A stretch of DNA of 64,000 nucleotides from Talpa occidentalis. Lineage: Eukaryota; Chordata; Mammalia; Eulipotyphla; Talpidae. The stretch covers positions 99,649,591-99,713,590 of the forward strand of contig NW_023604295.1 of assembly GCF_014898055.3 (NCBI RefSeq), read 5' to 3'. The translations under genes were made by a program, and so were the position numbers. The notes under the pieces were generated by a model. It saw only the letters and a program-made list of their open reading frames with translations, had not been told where the DNA came from and did no database searches. Shown here piece after piece: positions 34,620 to 46,371 of this stretch. Every line of letters starts with the position of its first letter. The first letter of the stretch is position 1.

Positions 34620-35920
34620 AAGATACAGGCAAGATGGTGCCAAAGTGAAGCCCCTGGCCTTACCTCCTCCACACACTCACAACTACATCACAACAGAACA
34701 AAGTCAATATCTCCTGGAGGAGAACAAACAATTGTAGCACAAGCCAAGAATAACAATGGCGGGCTCAGGATGGGGGTGATGGCCTCAGCCAGCAGTGGAA
34801 CAGGCCAAAGAGGTTGCCTGCCAGGGTGAGCAATGTGAACCCCTGAGGTTCAGTTGGTCCTACAATCAGCAGAGCAAAACTGGCAAGGCCTTGCGAGATA
34901 ACCATCTATAGACTTCAGGAAGCTCTGGGTCCCAGGTTGGATCCTGGAAGCAGACCTATACCACATGGACCTCTACAGACATCAGTGCAGACCTCAGTCA
35001 GCTCTGGGAAGGGTCCTAGAAGCAGCCCTGTGATGATAGGCCCCTTACAGACCTCAATGAGCTCCAGGAGGGTCCTAAAAGCAGCTGTTGCCACAGTATA
35101 CCCTGGCAGACCTCGGGGAGCCCTGGGGTGGCACCAGGAAGCAGAACCACTGCAGTCAGCCCCCACAGCTCACAACCAGTCACAGGAAAGGTGGCAGAAG
35201 CAAGTCAGTCCTGGTAGATCCTGGCAAGCAGTGGAGCAAGTCCTGCCAAGGGGAGCAAAGATGATAGACCCCCGAAGAGGTAACTGCAGGACTGGATACT
35301 CAGAGGCTGTGGCTCTTGAATCAGTGAGACAAAGACACTGTTTGGACAATCTCGCAGATAGGAGTAAGACTTTTTTATCCCTGGGTCTATAGAGATCAGT
35401 GCAGACTTCAGCAGATTTGATAGAGGAGATTCATGCTACATTGAACAGGAGGTGGGTGGTGAGAGGAACCTGGAGGTTGATCTGGAGTAGGGGACACCAC
35501 TGGCAAATTTACTCAGAGGACATGGGGAGAGTGAAGTGGAGGTTGTGTAGAGGCACAGTCCCTTGAAAAAGGGAAAACCTTGTGGAGGAGCTGGAGTGTT
35601 CCATACAGCCTGAGTCCCCAGCAAGGATAATCAGAGGGCAGGCATTCAGATCTGCACTCTCCCTTCTGCCCCTTGGGACTGGTACATACATTGTGAGGCA
35701 CCCTGACAGCATAGTGAATGCTGAGTCTCTCAGACATCAGAGAAGTGGATTGTTGAACTCATCCACACCAACATCTGGATCCCTCTATGTCCCTCCCTAC
35801 CCTCACACTCAGTCACTACAAAACACATCTGAGTATATACAGAAGGCAGCAAACACCAAAATAATGCTCATTCTCCAAAAAGTCCTATTTCCTTTTATTG
35901 GAGGATGGTATTAGAGACCA
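34620..35920 (+). repeat. L1 5'-end-like region with internal ~65-bp repeats
   Basis: It opens with GGCAAGATGGTGCCAAAGTG and CCACACACTCACAACTACAT, resembling the 5' UTR start of laurasiatherian L1s. 34905-35165 consists of about four divergent units of 60-70 bp built on CAGACCTC-AGCTC-GGGTCCT-GAAGCAG. The later part (35270-35400: GACAATCTCGCAGATAGGAG) also looks LINE 5'-related. ORF1 and ORF2 do not follow. A HAL1-type or unrelated repeat is possible. Confidence 0.4.
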
Positions 35921-36080
35921 AGATCTGGATACTAGGTGTATTCATTGCCATTGGGTTCCTGTGCTTTTCTAGATGGAGCTAGAAAATATGTAGATATATA
36001 TTAACTCACACACCCCCCCAACGCACACCTATATTCAAAAAGATCATGATAGATAGGTAGACAGATAGGTAGATAAATGA
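35921..36080. repeat. Ancient repeat with CA- and GATA-rich microsatellites
   Basis: AAGATCTGGATACTAGGTG onward looks like an old interspersed repeat that I cannot name. It continues into CACACACCCCCCC (36007-36021) and degenerate (GATA/GGTA)n at 36048-36078. Confidence 0.35.
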
Positions 36081-37740
36081 CAGAGATTCATTTTCTTGTT
36101 GAAGTCCCCTGGATTATTTCCAGTTTTTAATTACTAATAAAACTTTGTAGTCAACCACTTTTCATCACTCTTGTACTGATCTTGTTCTTTTCTCTGTATT
36201 TTTGGCTCTATGAGAACATCAAGCAAATGGAGTAATTCAATGTGGGTCTCACATCTCACTTTAAAATGCAATTAAGATTTTATATTATTGTTCATTTTCA
36301 TACAAAAATGTTTTTCTCCTCTCAAGATTGACTCATTTTGTTAGATTAATAGTTTGCTTGTATTTATTGCCAAATATTATTCTATTGTATGGATATATGA
36401 AAATTTGCCTATCAACCTGGATTGTTTTCAGTCTGGGGCAATTATGAAGATAAGTTTTTATTTCACAAGGTAAATACATATGAGTGCAATTGCTGAAACT
36501 TAAGATAAATATATGTTTAACATAATGAGAAATAACCAGATTCTTTTCTTGAGTAACTCTTAACATTTTCCATGTCCATCAGCAATGTATGAGTGTTTTA
36601 GTTGCTTTGAATCTTTGCTATTTAGGTATTAACATTTTATTTTAAATTCCAATATTTTACCGTAATAATATAGAAATTTAATTGATTTTTTCCCATTGAC
36701 CTATATCCTGGGGGAAAAAATCAATTAGTTTGAAAAAATCAATTATAGTCTGAAAAGGACTTTTTTTGTAGATTCTTTAGGATTTTCTGCATAAGAAATT
36801 CTGGTTTTGTAATTAAGGTCATGCTGGCCTCACTAAAATTTGAGAACTCTTCTTTTTTATTTTCTAAGTACATTGTTTAGAGATGACATTATTTTATCCT
36901 CAAATATTTGTTTAACTCTACTAGTGACATCACCTGTGCCTGGAATTTTTTGTATTGTTGGACAGATTTTAATAATAATTTTATTTCTTTATTAGACGTA
37001 AAAGTCTTCTAAGTTATCTATTTTTATTGACTTTTTTTTTTAAAGATTTATTTATTTATTTATACAAGCATTGGGTACAGTCAGAAGCACGGGAGGGTGA
37101 GAGAATTCACCAGAGCCAGAGTGGGGAGCAGAACAGGCAGAAGGACCGAAGCACACTGCTGAGGGGAGCAGCGGGCGGCAGGAGAGGTCTGCGCGCCATG
37201 CAGGACCCTCCTCCGGTGGCTGGGGAGCACTCGGGGATTGAACCGGCACCACAGAGGCTGTGGGCAGCTTCGCAACCCAGCGCTCAACCGCTGCGCCAAT
37301 GGGAGGCCCTTTTTATTGTCTTTTGACTAATTTTGTCTTTCAAGAATTTGGTCAATTTCATCTTAGATGTTGAAGTGTTGAATTTTTTTTCTAATATTAC
37401 CTTAATGTTATGTGTTTTAGGTTTGGTTTTTATTTTAGTGTCTATGAGGTCTGCAGTGATGTCTCCTATTTCATTTCTGGTATCAACACATAATGCCTTC
37501 TCACTTGTCTCCCAGTGATGGTGAGAATGGTTAAATGTTTATCAATCTCACTGGTATTTTTAAAAATAGTTTTTTGCATTTATTTTTCTCCATTTTTTTC
37601 CTGTTTTTAAGCTCTCTGATTTCTCCTTTTAGTTATTTCCCTCTTCCTATTTGCTTTAAATTGGTATTTGTGCTTTCTCTAGTTTCTTAAGGTATGTTCT
37701 TAGATCAGAAAACTTAATGTCACCACAAATATCAATTCAT
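36080..37740 (-). repeat. Old L1 fragments (antisense), including ORF2 region
   Basis: 36100-36650 matches antisense L1M 3' phrases (GATTATTTCCAGTTTTTAAT, AATATTATTCTATTGTATGG, GAGTGCAATTGCTGAAAC). 36720-37740 matches antisense ORF2 reverse transcriptase-region phrases (GGTCATGCTGGCCTC, TCAAGAATTTGGTCAATTTC, GTCTGCAGTGATGTCTCC, TTTATCAATCTCACTGG). The frame is degraded, and a SINE splits it at 37036-37309. Confidence 0.65.
37021..37324 (-). repeat. tRNA-derived SINE, subfamily A, with TSD
   Basis: Antisense element at about 37036-37309. The 5' end on the minus strand is GGGCCTCCCATTGGCGCAGC, so the A-box region carries a small change. The B box is GGTTCAATCCC and the tail CAATGCTTGTATAAATAAAT. 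Duplications tttttattgactttt and tttttattgtctttt (one mismatch) flank it at 37021-37035 and 37310-37324. Confidence 0.9.
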
Positions 37741-37849
37741 CCTATACCAATTTGTTTTTATCTTTCAAGGGGGTAGTTTAGCATCATCTCAACATTTCTG
37801 TAGAAGCACAAATACCTGAGAATGGACAAAATTATTATGAATGAGAATT

Positions 37850-38140
37850 AGAAGTAATGAAGGGCCTCCCTGGTGGTGCAGCGGTTGAGCGCTGGGTTGC
37901 GAAGCTGCCTGCAGCCTCTGCGGCACTGGTTCAATCCCCGGCCACCGGGTGAGGGTCCCACATGGCGCTCAGACCTCTCCTGCTGTGCACACTGCTCCCC
38001 TCAGCAGTGTACTTTGTCACTCTGCCTTCTCTGCTCTCCCCTCTGGCTCTAGTGAATTCTCTCACCCTCCCGCACTTCTGACTGTACCCAGTGCTTGTAT
38101 AAATAAATAAATAAATCTTAAAAAAAAAAGAAGTAGTGAA
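37850..38140 (+). repeat. tRNA-derived SINE, subfamily A, with TSD
   Basis: The element runs 37862-38128, with A box TGGTGCAGCGG, B box GGTTCAATCCC and tail CAGTGCTTGTATAAATAAAT. The 12-bp repeats agaagtaatgaa / agaagtagtgaa lie at 37850-37861 and 38129-38140. Confidence 0.92.
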
Positions 38141-38146
38141 AAAGAA

Positions 38147-38325
38147 TTTTTTTTTTTTTACTTAATGGACAATATTTATTAGTCTTGGAATTTGGGTCAA
38201 TGCAAATTCTCTGAATGGGGAAACCGTTTTCGAAGTCCCAGAATAGATTTAAGTCGTTGTTTTGTTTTTCTATCTTCAACAGAAAAAAAAATGAACAACT
38301 TCACAATAGAGTTCCAATTCTAGGG
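38147..38325 (-). pseudogene. Possible mRNA 3'-end retrocopy or terminal exon
   Basis: On the minus strand a frame of about 40 codons contains the basic stretch KTKQRLKSILGLRKRFPHSE and ends at a TGA (38197-38199). It is followed by the polyadenylation signal AATAAA (38175-38180) and, about 15 nt later, a genomic run of A (T at 38147-38159). A pyrimidine tract and AG lie upstream (38275-38300). The genomic poly(A) favours a processed insertion, but I found no matching target duplication on the far side. The source gene is not recognised. Confidence 0.35.
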
Positions 38326-39919
38326 CCGAAGATTTAGGAAATATCTTAAGAAGCAAAAGTTTTCAATCTACTCTAGTTTTTAATTAAAATTGATTCAGAA
38401 GGAGAAATCAGATGATGAAATATTTTGTCCTCCTTCAAGAGGGAAAGAAAGGTTTAAACTAGTTATCATCTTGTTACAGAATGCAGCAACTAATTTCACA
38501 CTCTGTTTTTCCAATAGGACCAACACCATCGGCAAAAAAGACTTGATCAGTTTTCCAGATTGTGGCAAAGAAAAGTTGTACTCTTACTTTCAGCAAGAAT
38601 TGTTGCATTGAGAGGATTTTCAAAGAAATTCCTAAGAAAGGAAAATTACAACATTCTGTCCTCCAGGTGATAAAGACCTGCATGCCCAGCCTGAACCTGG
38701 CTTTGGAATCAGGCACTCAGAAAGCACAGTTTATCTAAAACCTATTTTCACTTATCAAGTTAGGTTATGCAAGCTTTTCATTCTCTTTGACTCAGGATTT
38801 TTTGTCTATAAAATAGGAATGCTGATAATAACAGTGTAGAAAAGAATACCTACTTGATTTATTTTTTGTGTCTGTAGCATAATTCAAATGCAAGCACAAT
38901 CATGAAACTGTTGATTTGAATAGGGAAAGCACACAAACACCACCACCAAAGTAACTTAAATAAATGTGTGTGTGTGTGTGTGTTATGTGTACGGCAGAAG
39001 GAGGAGGTAGAGCTGCCCTCCAAATCCATAATTGTAAGATGCCTAAGATCACTGGGAGGCCTGTTGTAGTAAATACCAGCAAAGAAGATTTAAAATGTGG
39101 AGTCTTCAATCATAACACACAGAGAAATGCCAGCGATATCTAGTCCAATGTGCTAGTTGAGACAATTAAGGCTCCAGGCGGTGAAGGGAGCAGATCAAGT
39201 TTGCATGACTTCTCAGTGATAGTTTGGGGTTAAAATTCTCTTTCTCTGCACCTAATATTTTCCTCTTCACAAATGGAGGGGACTCACTCCACTCTTGGCT
39301 ACTCCCAGCTACCTCCCTGCCTCAATGACCTTGCAAATGACCTCTTATGTGACCCTTGTATACACCTTTAACATTACATCTCAAAGACTGTTACATTGGT
39401 CTGTCTCCTCTCTCTGTCCCCCTTCTCTTGGACTTTCAATAGTGCCCAGACTATATGGAGTGGCATCAAGGGAGCATGGAAAAGTCCAAGGTTTTCTGAG
39501 CAAGGGTTGGGGAATGAAACCCTTCAGAATCCTCTTCAGAAGCTCATAAGACTAAATAAATAACAACCCTCTGGCTGCAACCAAATAATATTGAGTAACC
39601 CTTCTAATGTCCTAGAAGAGTTAACTTTAATCTCTCTTTCACCTTCTTATATGTCTCAGAAAGCCCGATCCAGCCTTTGGCCAAATAGTCAATCTTTTTG
39701 GTAGAGTCAATAGTGATGGGCTGACCCTTGCCCCTCATAGTGCATTAAATTCCATCAACTTCTTTGGGATGTGCCCCAAGGTGCTGACAAAGTCAGGGCT
39801 ACCTGGACTGGGGCGGGGTTTCCAAACACTTTTTAAACTTGGTACTCCAAAAGCACCAGGACTGCGAACAGCAGGGTGAACCTCATGGTGGGATCAGGGG
39901 AGAGGACACTTGGCAGCAC
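38326..39919. other. Unassigned sequence with TG microsatellite
   Basis: A (TG)n run sits at 38965-38983. Small parts near 39290-39400 have a weak L2-like character. No gene was supported. Confidence 0.4.
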
Positions 39920-40020
39920 AGATCTATAATTCATCTTTCTGTTCCCAGTGTTTTGTGGTAGCTGGCACATAGCTGGCATTCAGCAAAGGGTGAGTAAGTG
40001 AATGGACAGGTAAGTGGATG
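39920..40020 (+). repeat. L2-like 3' terminus
   Basis: The order AGTGTTTTGTGGTAGCTGGC, ACATAGCTGGCATTCAGC, AAAGGGTGAGTAAGTGAATG follows the L2 ending (CCTGGCACATAGTAGGCACTCAATAA... GAATGAATG). Short and old. Confidence 0.5.
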
Positions 40021-40474
40021 GAGTATTTCCTCACTCACTTCAGTCCCTATGATTGATCCCTATTTGCAAAAACCTATACTAGGACTTTTGTCCTTTGAAC
40101 ATGTAGAATTTCCATTGCAGTGACATAAAGTGTCTTAGAATGAAATGAAGTTAGAAAGGTAGGGCTCATGGCCTAACTGGCTATTTCCACTGCCAAAGCA
40201 GCAGCCATCTGAAAGCAAGGCAGCCCAAAATCAAAGGCAATATTAATGTCTAGAGTTTTCTGCCAGTTCATTGAGGAATATTTCTGTTATTTATAGAACA
40301 TGTAGATCTTTTCCCAAGTTTGTCCTTATATACCAATGTGCTTGTAATCATTGATTTAAAATATTTCAAATAAACTGCAAACTGGTAGAAGGTTCATTTA
40401 ACAGAGATTTAGGGGAAATGAAGATGATTCAAGAGGATAGTATCTATGTAGAAGGAGTGTGGGGGAAGTGAGTT
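40021..40474. other. Unassigned sequence
   Basis: No gene or repeat was recognised. Confidence 0.4.
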
Positions 40475-40758
40475 TCATTTATTTATTTATTTATTTTTAA
40501 AAGATTTATTTATTTATTTTATACAAGAACCAGGGTACAGGCCAAATGTGTGGGAAGGTGAGAGTCACCAGAGACAGAGCAGGGAATAGAACAGGCAGAC
40601 TGACGAAATACATTGCTGAGGGGAGCAGTGGGTGAGACAGGAGAAGTTTGCTGCGCCATGTGGGACCCTCGCCGGCGGCCCGGGATCGAACTGTGCTGCA
40701 GAGGCTGCGGGCAGCTTCGCAGCCCAGGGCTCAACCGCTGCACCACCGGGGAGACTCC
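40475..40758 (-). repeat. tRNA-derived SINE, A/B intermediate
   Basis: Antisense element. The 5' end on the minus strand is GGGAGTCTCCCCGGTGGTGC, the B box is eroded (AGTTCGATCCC), and the tail GTTCTTGTATAAAATAAATA runs into a long ATTT-rich stretch. I could not find a clean target duplication. Confidence 0.85.
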
Positions 40759-41011
40759 CTTCCTTCCTTCTTAAAGCTACTAAGTTTTAAGGTAATTTCT
40801 TGTGCCACAGTAAATAAATAAATAATATAGGAGGTATTCACTTTAATTGAATTGTAAACCTCTTCTTTATTCCTATTTTCTACCTATGTGGAGAAATGAA
40901 AGTAGATATTTAAAAGCGCATGCAGATAGATGCCAACAGACATTTCTTTCTCTTGTGAGACATTGGGTGAGTCTATTTTGCTCTTTAGACTTTGGCTTAC
41001 CCAGGTAAAAA

Positions 41012-41144
41012 ATGAAGCCCTCACCTCCCGGCCCCATCTAGCTGCCAACTCTGAGCAACATTTTAATGAGATAGTTGGCTCACAAGCACACATGATCTTA
41101 CTGTGCTGCCAAATTAAGTTTGAAAAGACCAGTTTCATTCACTG
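41012..41144 (+). repeat. Inverted repeat, left arm
   Basis: This 133-bp segment recurs as its reverse complement at 41912-42317 once the SINE there is removed. Identity is about 90%, including ATCTAGCTGCCAACTCTGAG and GGCTCACAAGCACACATGAT without change. The homology ends abruptly on the outer side at AATGAAG. Confidence 0.85.
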
Positions 41145-41858
41145 AATTTTCTTAAAATTATTTTTTCAGAGAGAAGGCAGACCAGAGCGAGGCCAGGAAA
41201 TGTAGCCATAGTATAGGCATTGGGTTCAGAAGCAGAAAGAATGGAAAAAAAGAACATAGGCCATTCAAAATTCCATCTTTATAAAGGATTTTTCATGACA
41301 TATACAAAAATGGGGTGCATACAGTTCTGCTTTAGTGATATACTTGGTTATATATTTATATGCTCTGTTCCTTCTAGATTTGTTTCACTTTATAAATAAT
41401 ATTACATTTCACTAAATTAAATTTTTGGAGTTTCTTTTATGACTATGTCTCTCCAATAACAAAATGATTTGGAAATTGAAGAAATATATGTCTGTAGCAG
41501 AACAAGTTATCTAGTATTTTAGATAACTTGTAATATTCACACGGTGATTTTTTTCAATCATGATTAAATCCATCAACGTTCCCCCCTCCCCATTTGCCCA
41601 TTTTTAAAAGTAGGAGATTCAGTAGTCAGTTAAATTTTGTTGATATTTTTTAATCCTCTGACCAGGGTTTCCATACCCTGCCATTGACTAACTTCTGTGG
41701 GACACACTTGTAGTGGAAACATACCTGTTTAGAGTAACTTAACATAGCTATGTTGGTATTCTTGAGAGAATACCAGATCCACGTCATTTTCTAAGGTATA
41801 GATTAGGTTGTTCTCCCAATCCACCTTTCAATCTTCCTTTGTCACAAGACACACACAC

Positions 41859-41901
<43 letters not shown>

Positions 41902-41911
41902 AAAAGACATG
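41145..41911. other. Loop between inverted repeats
   Basis: About 770 bp of AT-rich DNA with no recognised repeat, ending in an (AC)n-(AT)n compound microsatellite at 41849-41898. Confidence 0.5.
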
Positions 41912-42317
41912 TCAGTGAAACTGGTCTTTTCAACCTTAATTTGGCAGCACAGTAAGAAATCATGTGTGCTTGTGAGCCAACGATCTCATTAAAAAGTTGC
42001 TCAGGGTCTCTCTGTTGGCACAAGGGGTTAAGGCACAACATATGAAGCTATCCACAGCTGCTGCGGCACGAGTTCGATCCCCAGCTAGGGAGCTACCCAC
42101 ATGGCACAGAAGACCTCTCCTTACTCGCCCACTGCTCCCCTTAGCAGTTTATTTCAGTCAATCTGCCTGTCCTGTTCCCCACTCTGTCTCTGGTGAATCC
42201 TCTCACCCCCAGACCTCTGGCCTGCACCCCAGCTCTTGTATGCATAAATAAATAAATCTTAAAAAAGTTGCTCAGAGTTGGCAGCTAGATGGGGCCTGGA
42301 GAAGGTGAGGACTTCAT
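41912..42317 (-). repeat. Inverted repeat, right arm, carrying a SINE
   Basis: The reverse complement of the left arm is interrupted between 42005 and 42275 by a SINE and one copy of its target duplication. The outer end abuts a (CA)n microsatellite (42322-42358). Confidence 0.85.
41991..42275 (+). repeat. tRNA-derived SINE, subfamily B, with TSD
   Basis: The element runs 42005-42261: GGTCTCTCTGTTGGCACAAG, a B box GAGTTCGATCCCC, and a tail CAGCTCTTGTATGCATAAAT. The 14-bp repeats aaaaagttgctcag lie at 41991-42004 and 42262-42275. They correspond to a single site in the left arm of the inverted repeat, which shows the empty site. Confidence 0.93.
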
Positions 42318-42321
42318 GCGT

Positions 42322-42358
<37 letters not shown>

Positions 42359-42359
<1 letters not shown>

Positions 42360-43029
42360 TACTAATATACCTTCTATACAATTATATCTTCTATACAGTT
42401 TATCTCAAAGTTAGAGGAAATGGAGCTTCTGTCTCATTCGTTTCAAAATTATCTAAGTATTTGCTCTTAAAAACATTGCAATTTACTGATTGTATCTGAC
42501 ACATTTTATGTGCCTCCTCAGATCCCCTCAGCATTGCCACATCCAGGCCTTCAGTCACTTGCTCTGCCCAGCTCCTGCCCCTGCCTACCAACCCCATTCA
42601 AACCCCACCTTTCCCACTGTTTGGAATCAACCAGTTGCTTGCCTGGGACTGCTGGCTCCTGCCCCTTGGCAGCTGCTGGGGAGGCAGCCTAACCAGATGT
42701 ATGTCTGTCCTCTGTCTCCTTAACCACTTTTAGACACCACAGATATGGGAACTGGACAAGGAAGCCAGGTCTCACAACCTGGAAGTCTCAGGTGAGGGGA
42801 CTGGTGTGAGTAGTGATGATTATCTACCTGCAGGGTGAAATTTGATAAATGGGAAACAGGTGATGGCAGGGAGACCACCAATAATTTTTCTCACCTTTCT
42901 CCCTCCCAAGAACTGGGCCAGGCACAGCAACTGGAGCTGCCCTAGGTCCCTGAATGTCCCTGTCTATTCTAAGCTCCCCATGAAGCAGAGGCCGAGAAGT
43001 CAACATCATCTTGCCCTGCTTCCCTTCCT
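42359..43029. other. Unique, moderately GC-rich sequence
   Basis: 42500-42720 is C/T-rich and opens frames on two strands (60-77 codons). None has a recognisable domain. No repeat was identified. Confidence 0.4.
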
Positions 43030-43980
43030 CCATAGCGCATATGTATTTTTTATTGAGATAATTTTGGCTTACAACATTATATATTATTTAGGGATATAGG
43101 TTCACATATCTTCAGATGTATACTACTAGAACACACCCACCACCCAAATACCCATATTTCTACACTATCATCTATTGGACCCCCTTCCTTTTTGGTTTCC
43201 ACCTGGACCCTTCCCTTCTGGCAGTCTCCATTCTACAGTCAGATTTCTAAAGTTTGCTTGGTTTAATTCTGTCTGCATCTTTGTTTGATTTCCCTATATT
43301 CCGTGTGTAAGTGACCCCATCCAGTATTTATCTTTCTCCTTCTGACTTTTTTTACTTAGCATTATCCCCTCTAGTTCCATCCATATTGTCAAAAATGGTA
43401 AGATTTCATCTTTTTTTATAGCTGAGTTCTATTATTGTGCATCTGTATGACATTTCCTTAATCCAGTCATCTGTCCTTAGGTACTTAAGTTGTTCCGACA
43501 ACTTGGCTACTATAAATAGAGCAATGAACATTGGAGTACATATAGCCCTTTTAAGTAGTGTTTTCATATTCTTTGGATAGAGTCCTAGGAGTGGAATTGC
43601 TGGATCATATGGTAGATATATTTGTGTACTTTAAGGAATCTCCATACTGTTTTCCATAGGACTGGACCAGTTTACATTCTTTCCAGTGGTGTGAGGTTCA
43701 TTTTTCTCCACATTCTTACTGCTACTTTTTGTTTCTGGTCTTGATATGGGTCATTCATTCTCATAGGTTTGGGTGGTATCCCATTGTGGTTTGAATTGCA
43801 ATTTACCTGATGATAAGAGATGGTGATCTGTGCATGTCTTCTTTGGAGAAATGTCCATCAGATCTTCCGCCCATCTTTTGACTGGGTTATTTATGTTCTT
43901 CTTGTTGAGTTGTGTGAGTTCTTTGTAGATCTTAGATATTATTCCTTTATTGGATTTATATAGATATATATATATATGTA
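43030..43980 (-). repeat. L1 3' region (antisense)
   Basis: It opens with the 3' UTR phrase TTTATTGAGATAATTTTGGC. It continues CTTCTGACTTTTTTTACTTA, AGCATTATCCCCTCTAG, GTGGAATTGCTGGATCATAT, TTTTCCATAGGACTGG, GGAGAAATGTCCATCAG and CTTTGTAGATCTTAGATA. It ends at a TA-rich run (43962-43978). Confidence 0.75.
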
Positions 43981-44059
43981 CTTAGGTGATATAATTTCTC
44001 TGCTCATTAAAGGTAAATGAATTATCCTGACCACCTAGCTGGTTCTTGAACATATCAGG

Positions 44060-44440
44060 CCTATTTCCACCTTTGTATTTGCTATTCCTCTGCCTGACTA
44101 CTCCTGACCCAGATATCCATGTTCCTTCATGTCAGTGTTCAGTGAGTTTTTCCCTAATCATTTGTTTTAAAATCATAACTCTTTCCCTCTTCTACCAGCT
44201 CCCTACTCTCCTCCTGTTTAATTTTTCTGTATAGTTTTATTGATACCTCATACCTAATACATTTTACTTTTCTAATTTTTATATCTGTCTCACCCAACTA
44301 GAACATGGGCAACAACACAATGAGGGCATGAATTTTGTATATTTTCTCTATTGTTATATTTCCTACTACAACACGGTCTGGCACATAAACGTGCTCAATG
44401 AGTATTTGTTAAATGAGTGAGTGAATCAATCAATAAATCA
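44060..44440 (+). repeat. L2 LINE 3' end
   Basis: It shows the L2 end order: CTAGAACATGGGCAACAAC, GGGCATGAATTTTG, CTACAACACGGTCTGGCACA, TAAACGTGCTCAATGAGTAT, TTGTTAAATGAGTGAGTGAA. The T/C-rich upstream portion is consistent with L2. Confidence 0.7.
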
Positions 44441-44839
44441 ATTGATAATATATATTAGATATCAACTTTCTGGTGTATCTAGTATTAGTATGTCTAGCAT
44501 TGCATTTAATTCAACTTTTAGCAAGAAAATGTATATCTCTAGAACATCTAAGCCAGGTTTACATGGCGACTGAATGCACACATGTTAATGTTAGGGAAAT
44601 CCAGACCTTAAAGTAAGCTCTGAGAATCTACTGTACCTCTCCCAAATGTGATCCTGGCTGTGCAAACAAAGATATGGTTGTCTTCTTCATAAACTTTTTC
44701 AATTTGGTTTTTAAATTGATATTGTCATATGAAATAGAGAATTTTAAATTACTACATCATGTGGCTTTTGACTCTAAGTGTATTTGTGTGTCAAGGCCAA
44801 AGAGGAAGCAGGGGTCACATCCCAACCTCTGACTCCCAT

Positions 44840-45000
44840 TCAAGAGTCATTCACCTTTAACAACTGATTAAACCTTTTCCTAGTCCCAGTCCTCTCCTAC
44901 AAAGTTGGAATAATCTCCTGAGGATTTCTGAGAGGATTAAATGATACAATACAAGTAAATTGCTTAGCACACTGGAATTGCTCAGTAAATAGTCAGTTTT
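44840..45000 (-). repeat. MIR SINE relic
   Basis: Antisense MIR order: AACCTTTTCCTAGTCCCAG, AAAGTTGGAATAATCTCC, GAGAGGATTAAATGATACAA, TTGCTTAGCACACTGGAA, TTGCTCAGTAAATAG. The tail runs into ATTATTATT. Confidence 0.7.
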
Positions 45001-46371
45001 ATTATTATTATAATTTTAAGAAGCAGCATAGAGATATTTTCACAGAGAAGGTGGGACTTGAGGGATAAATAGGATTTGAGGGAAGAAGAAAAAATACACA
45101 TAGAGGAAATGAAGGAAAAATAAGGCCAGAAACACAGAGGCAGGGATGTACAGTGTGTGTGGAAGGGAGTGTGTGGAAGGGAGCAGTGCACCCAGGTGAC
45201 GGAGTAGGGAAGAAAGTGAGGGAGAGATGTGGGGCCTGGTTGTAACTGGGCAGAATGGAGTTTAAATACAGCTCTCATTTGGGGGTTTAAAGATGTTAGG
45301 AATGGAGAAAATAGGGGAGAAAAGACAGGTAGAATAAAGGGGAGTCAGAAAAAGACAGGAAAAAAGTAGAGAAGCAAAAGTAAAGACTGGTCATTGGCCA
45401 GAAATAACCTTCTCATGTGTAATATTCTCTTAGAATTTATTTAAAGCATTAAGATGAGAGGACAGTTCAGAGCACTGGATTAATTCCCTTTTCTCTCTCT
45501 CCCTCTCTTTCTCTCGCCCTTTTATTAAGAAAATAAAAGAGACTTTGAAATATTAAGAGATAGTGGGATTAGAACCTTCTCCTGCCAGCCCCAGTCTTTC
45601 CTCCCCTATTAATTTCCACTTGATTAGAATTCTTTTTGAAGTATTTAAAAATGGACAATAGGAAATAGAAGGGTGAGTTATTGAATATCAGTTAGACAGT
45701 ATTAATATAATCATAAGTTCCATTTTTTTTATATAGACACTTCATCTATATGTATAGTTTCCATTAGGAATAAAGTAGGCACCCCCCCACTCCCCTACCT
45801 CTAGTAATTATGATTTTTTTTTAACTATAATGAAACTCTTAAAAGTTAATAGCTGGTTTGTAAATCCTCAGCTTAAAATTTTTAATTTAAAAAATATGTT
45901 TTAGAACTCTAGAGAGTTGAGAATTTTTTTCTTGCATGCTTTTTTTAAAAAGACACGAGAGACTCCCCTACCACTAAACTCTTGAGTCAGTGAGAGTTTT
46001 TAGTGCTGGCACACTTTTGAAAAGAGCCATGGCTCTGTGGAAGGAAGCGGTGGAACTCTGAGAAACCCTCTTCACTTAGGGGCTGTGTGGAGAGAGCCTA
46101 TATTGGTGTTCAAAAGTTCTTCAGGAGCACACAGAAAACGTCTGTGGGAAAAGCAGCTGCTTATTCTTCCCTTAATAACAAAGGCCTCTGCATTGTCTAG
46201 TCCTCATACTGCCTTTCATGCTGAAGGTTTTATCTAAAGACCCTTAAGGAACAAAACAGAGGTCTCAGAGTCTATTTAGTGCACAGAGTTGTGTTCTTTC
46301 AGTGATCAGTATGGAATTCCAGGGATTTTCTAACATAAAGGACACTTGGCGCTTTAAAAATAAGTTATTTG
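45001..46371. other. Purine-rich then unassigned sequence
   Basis: 45040-45420 is strongly purine-rich on the plus strand with a small GTGTGTGGAAGGGA tandem pair (about 45157-45185). A CT-rich run lies at 45495-45520. No gene was seen. Confidence 0.4.
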
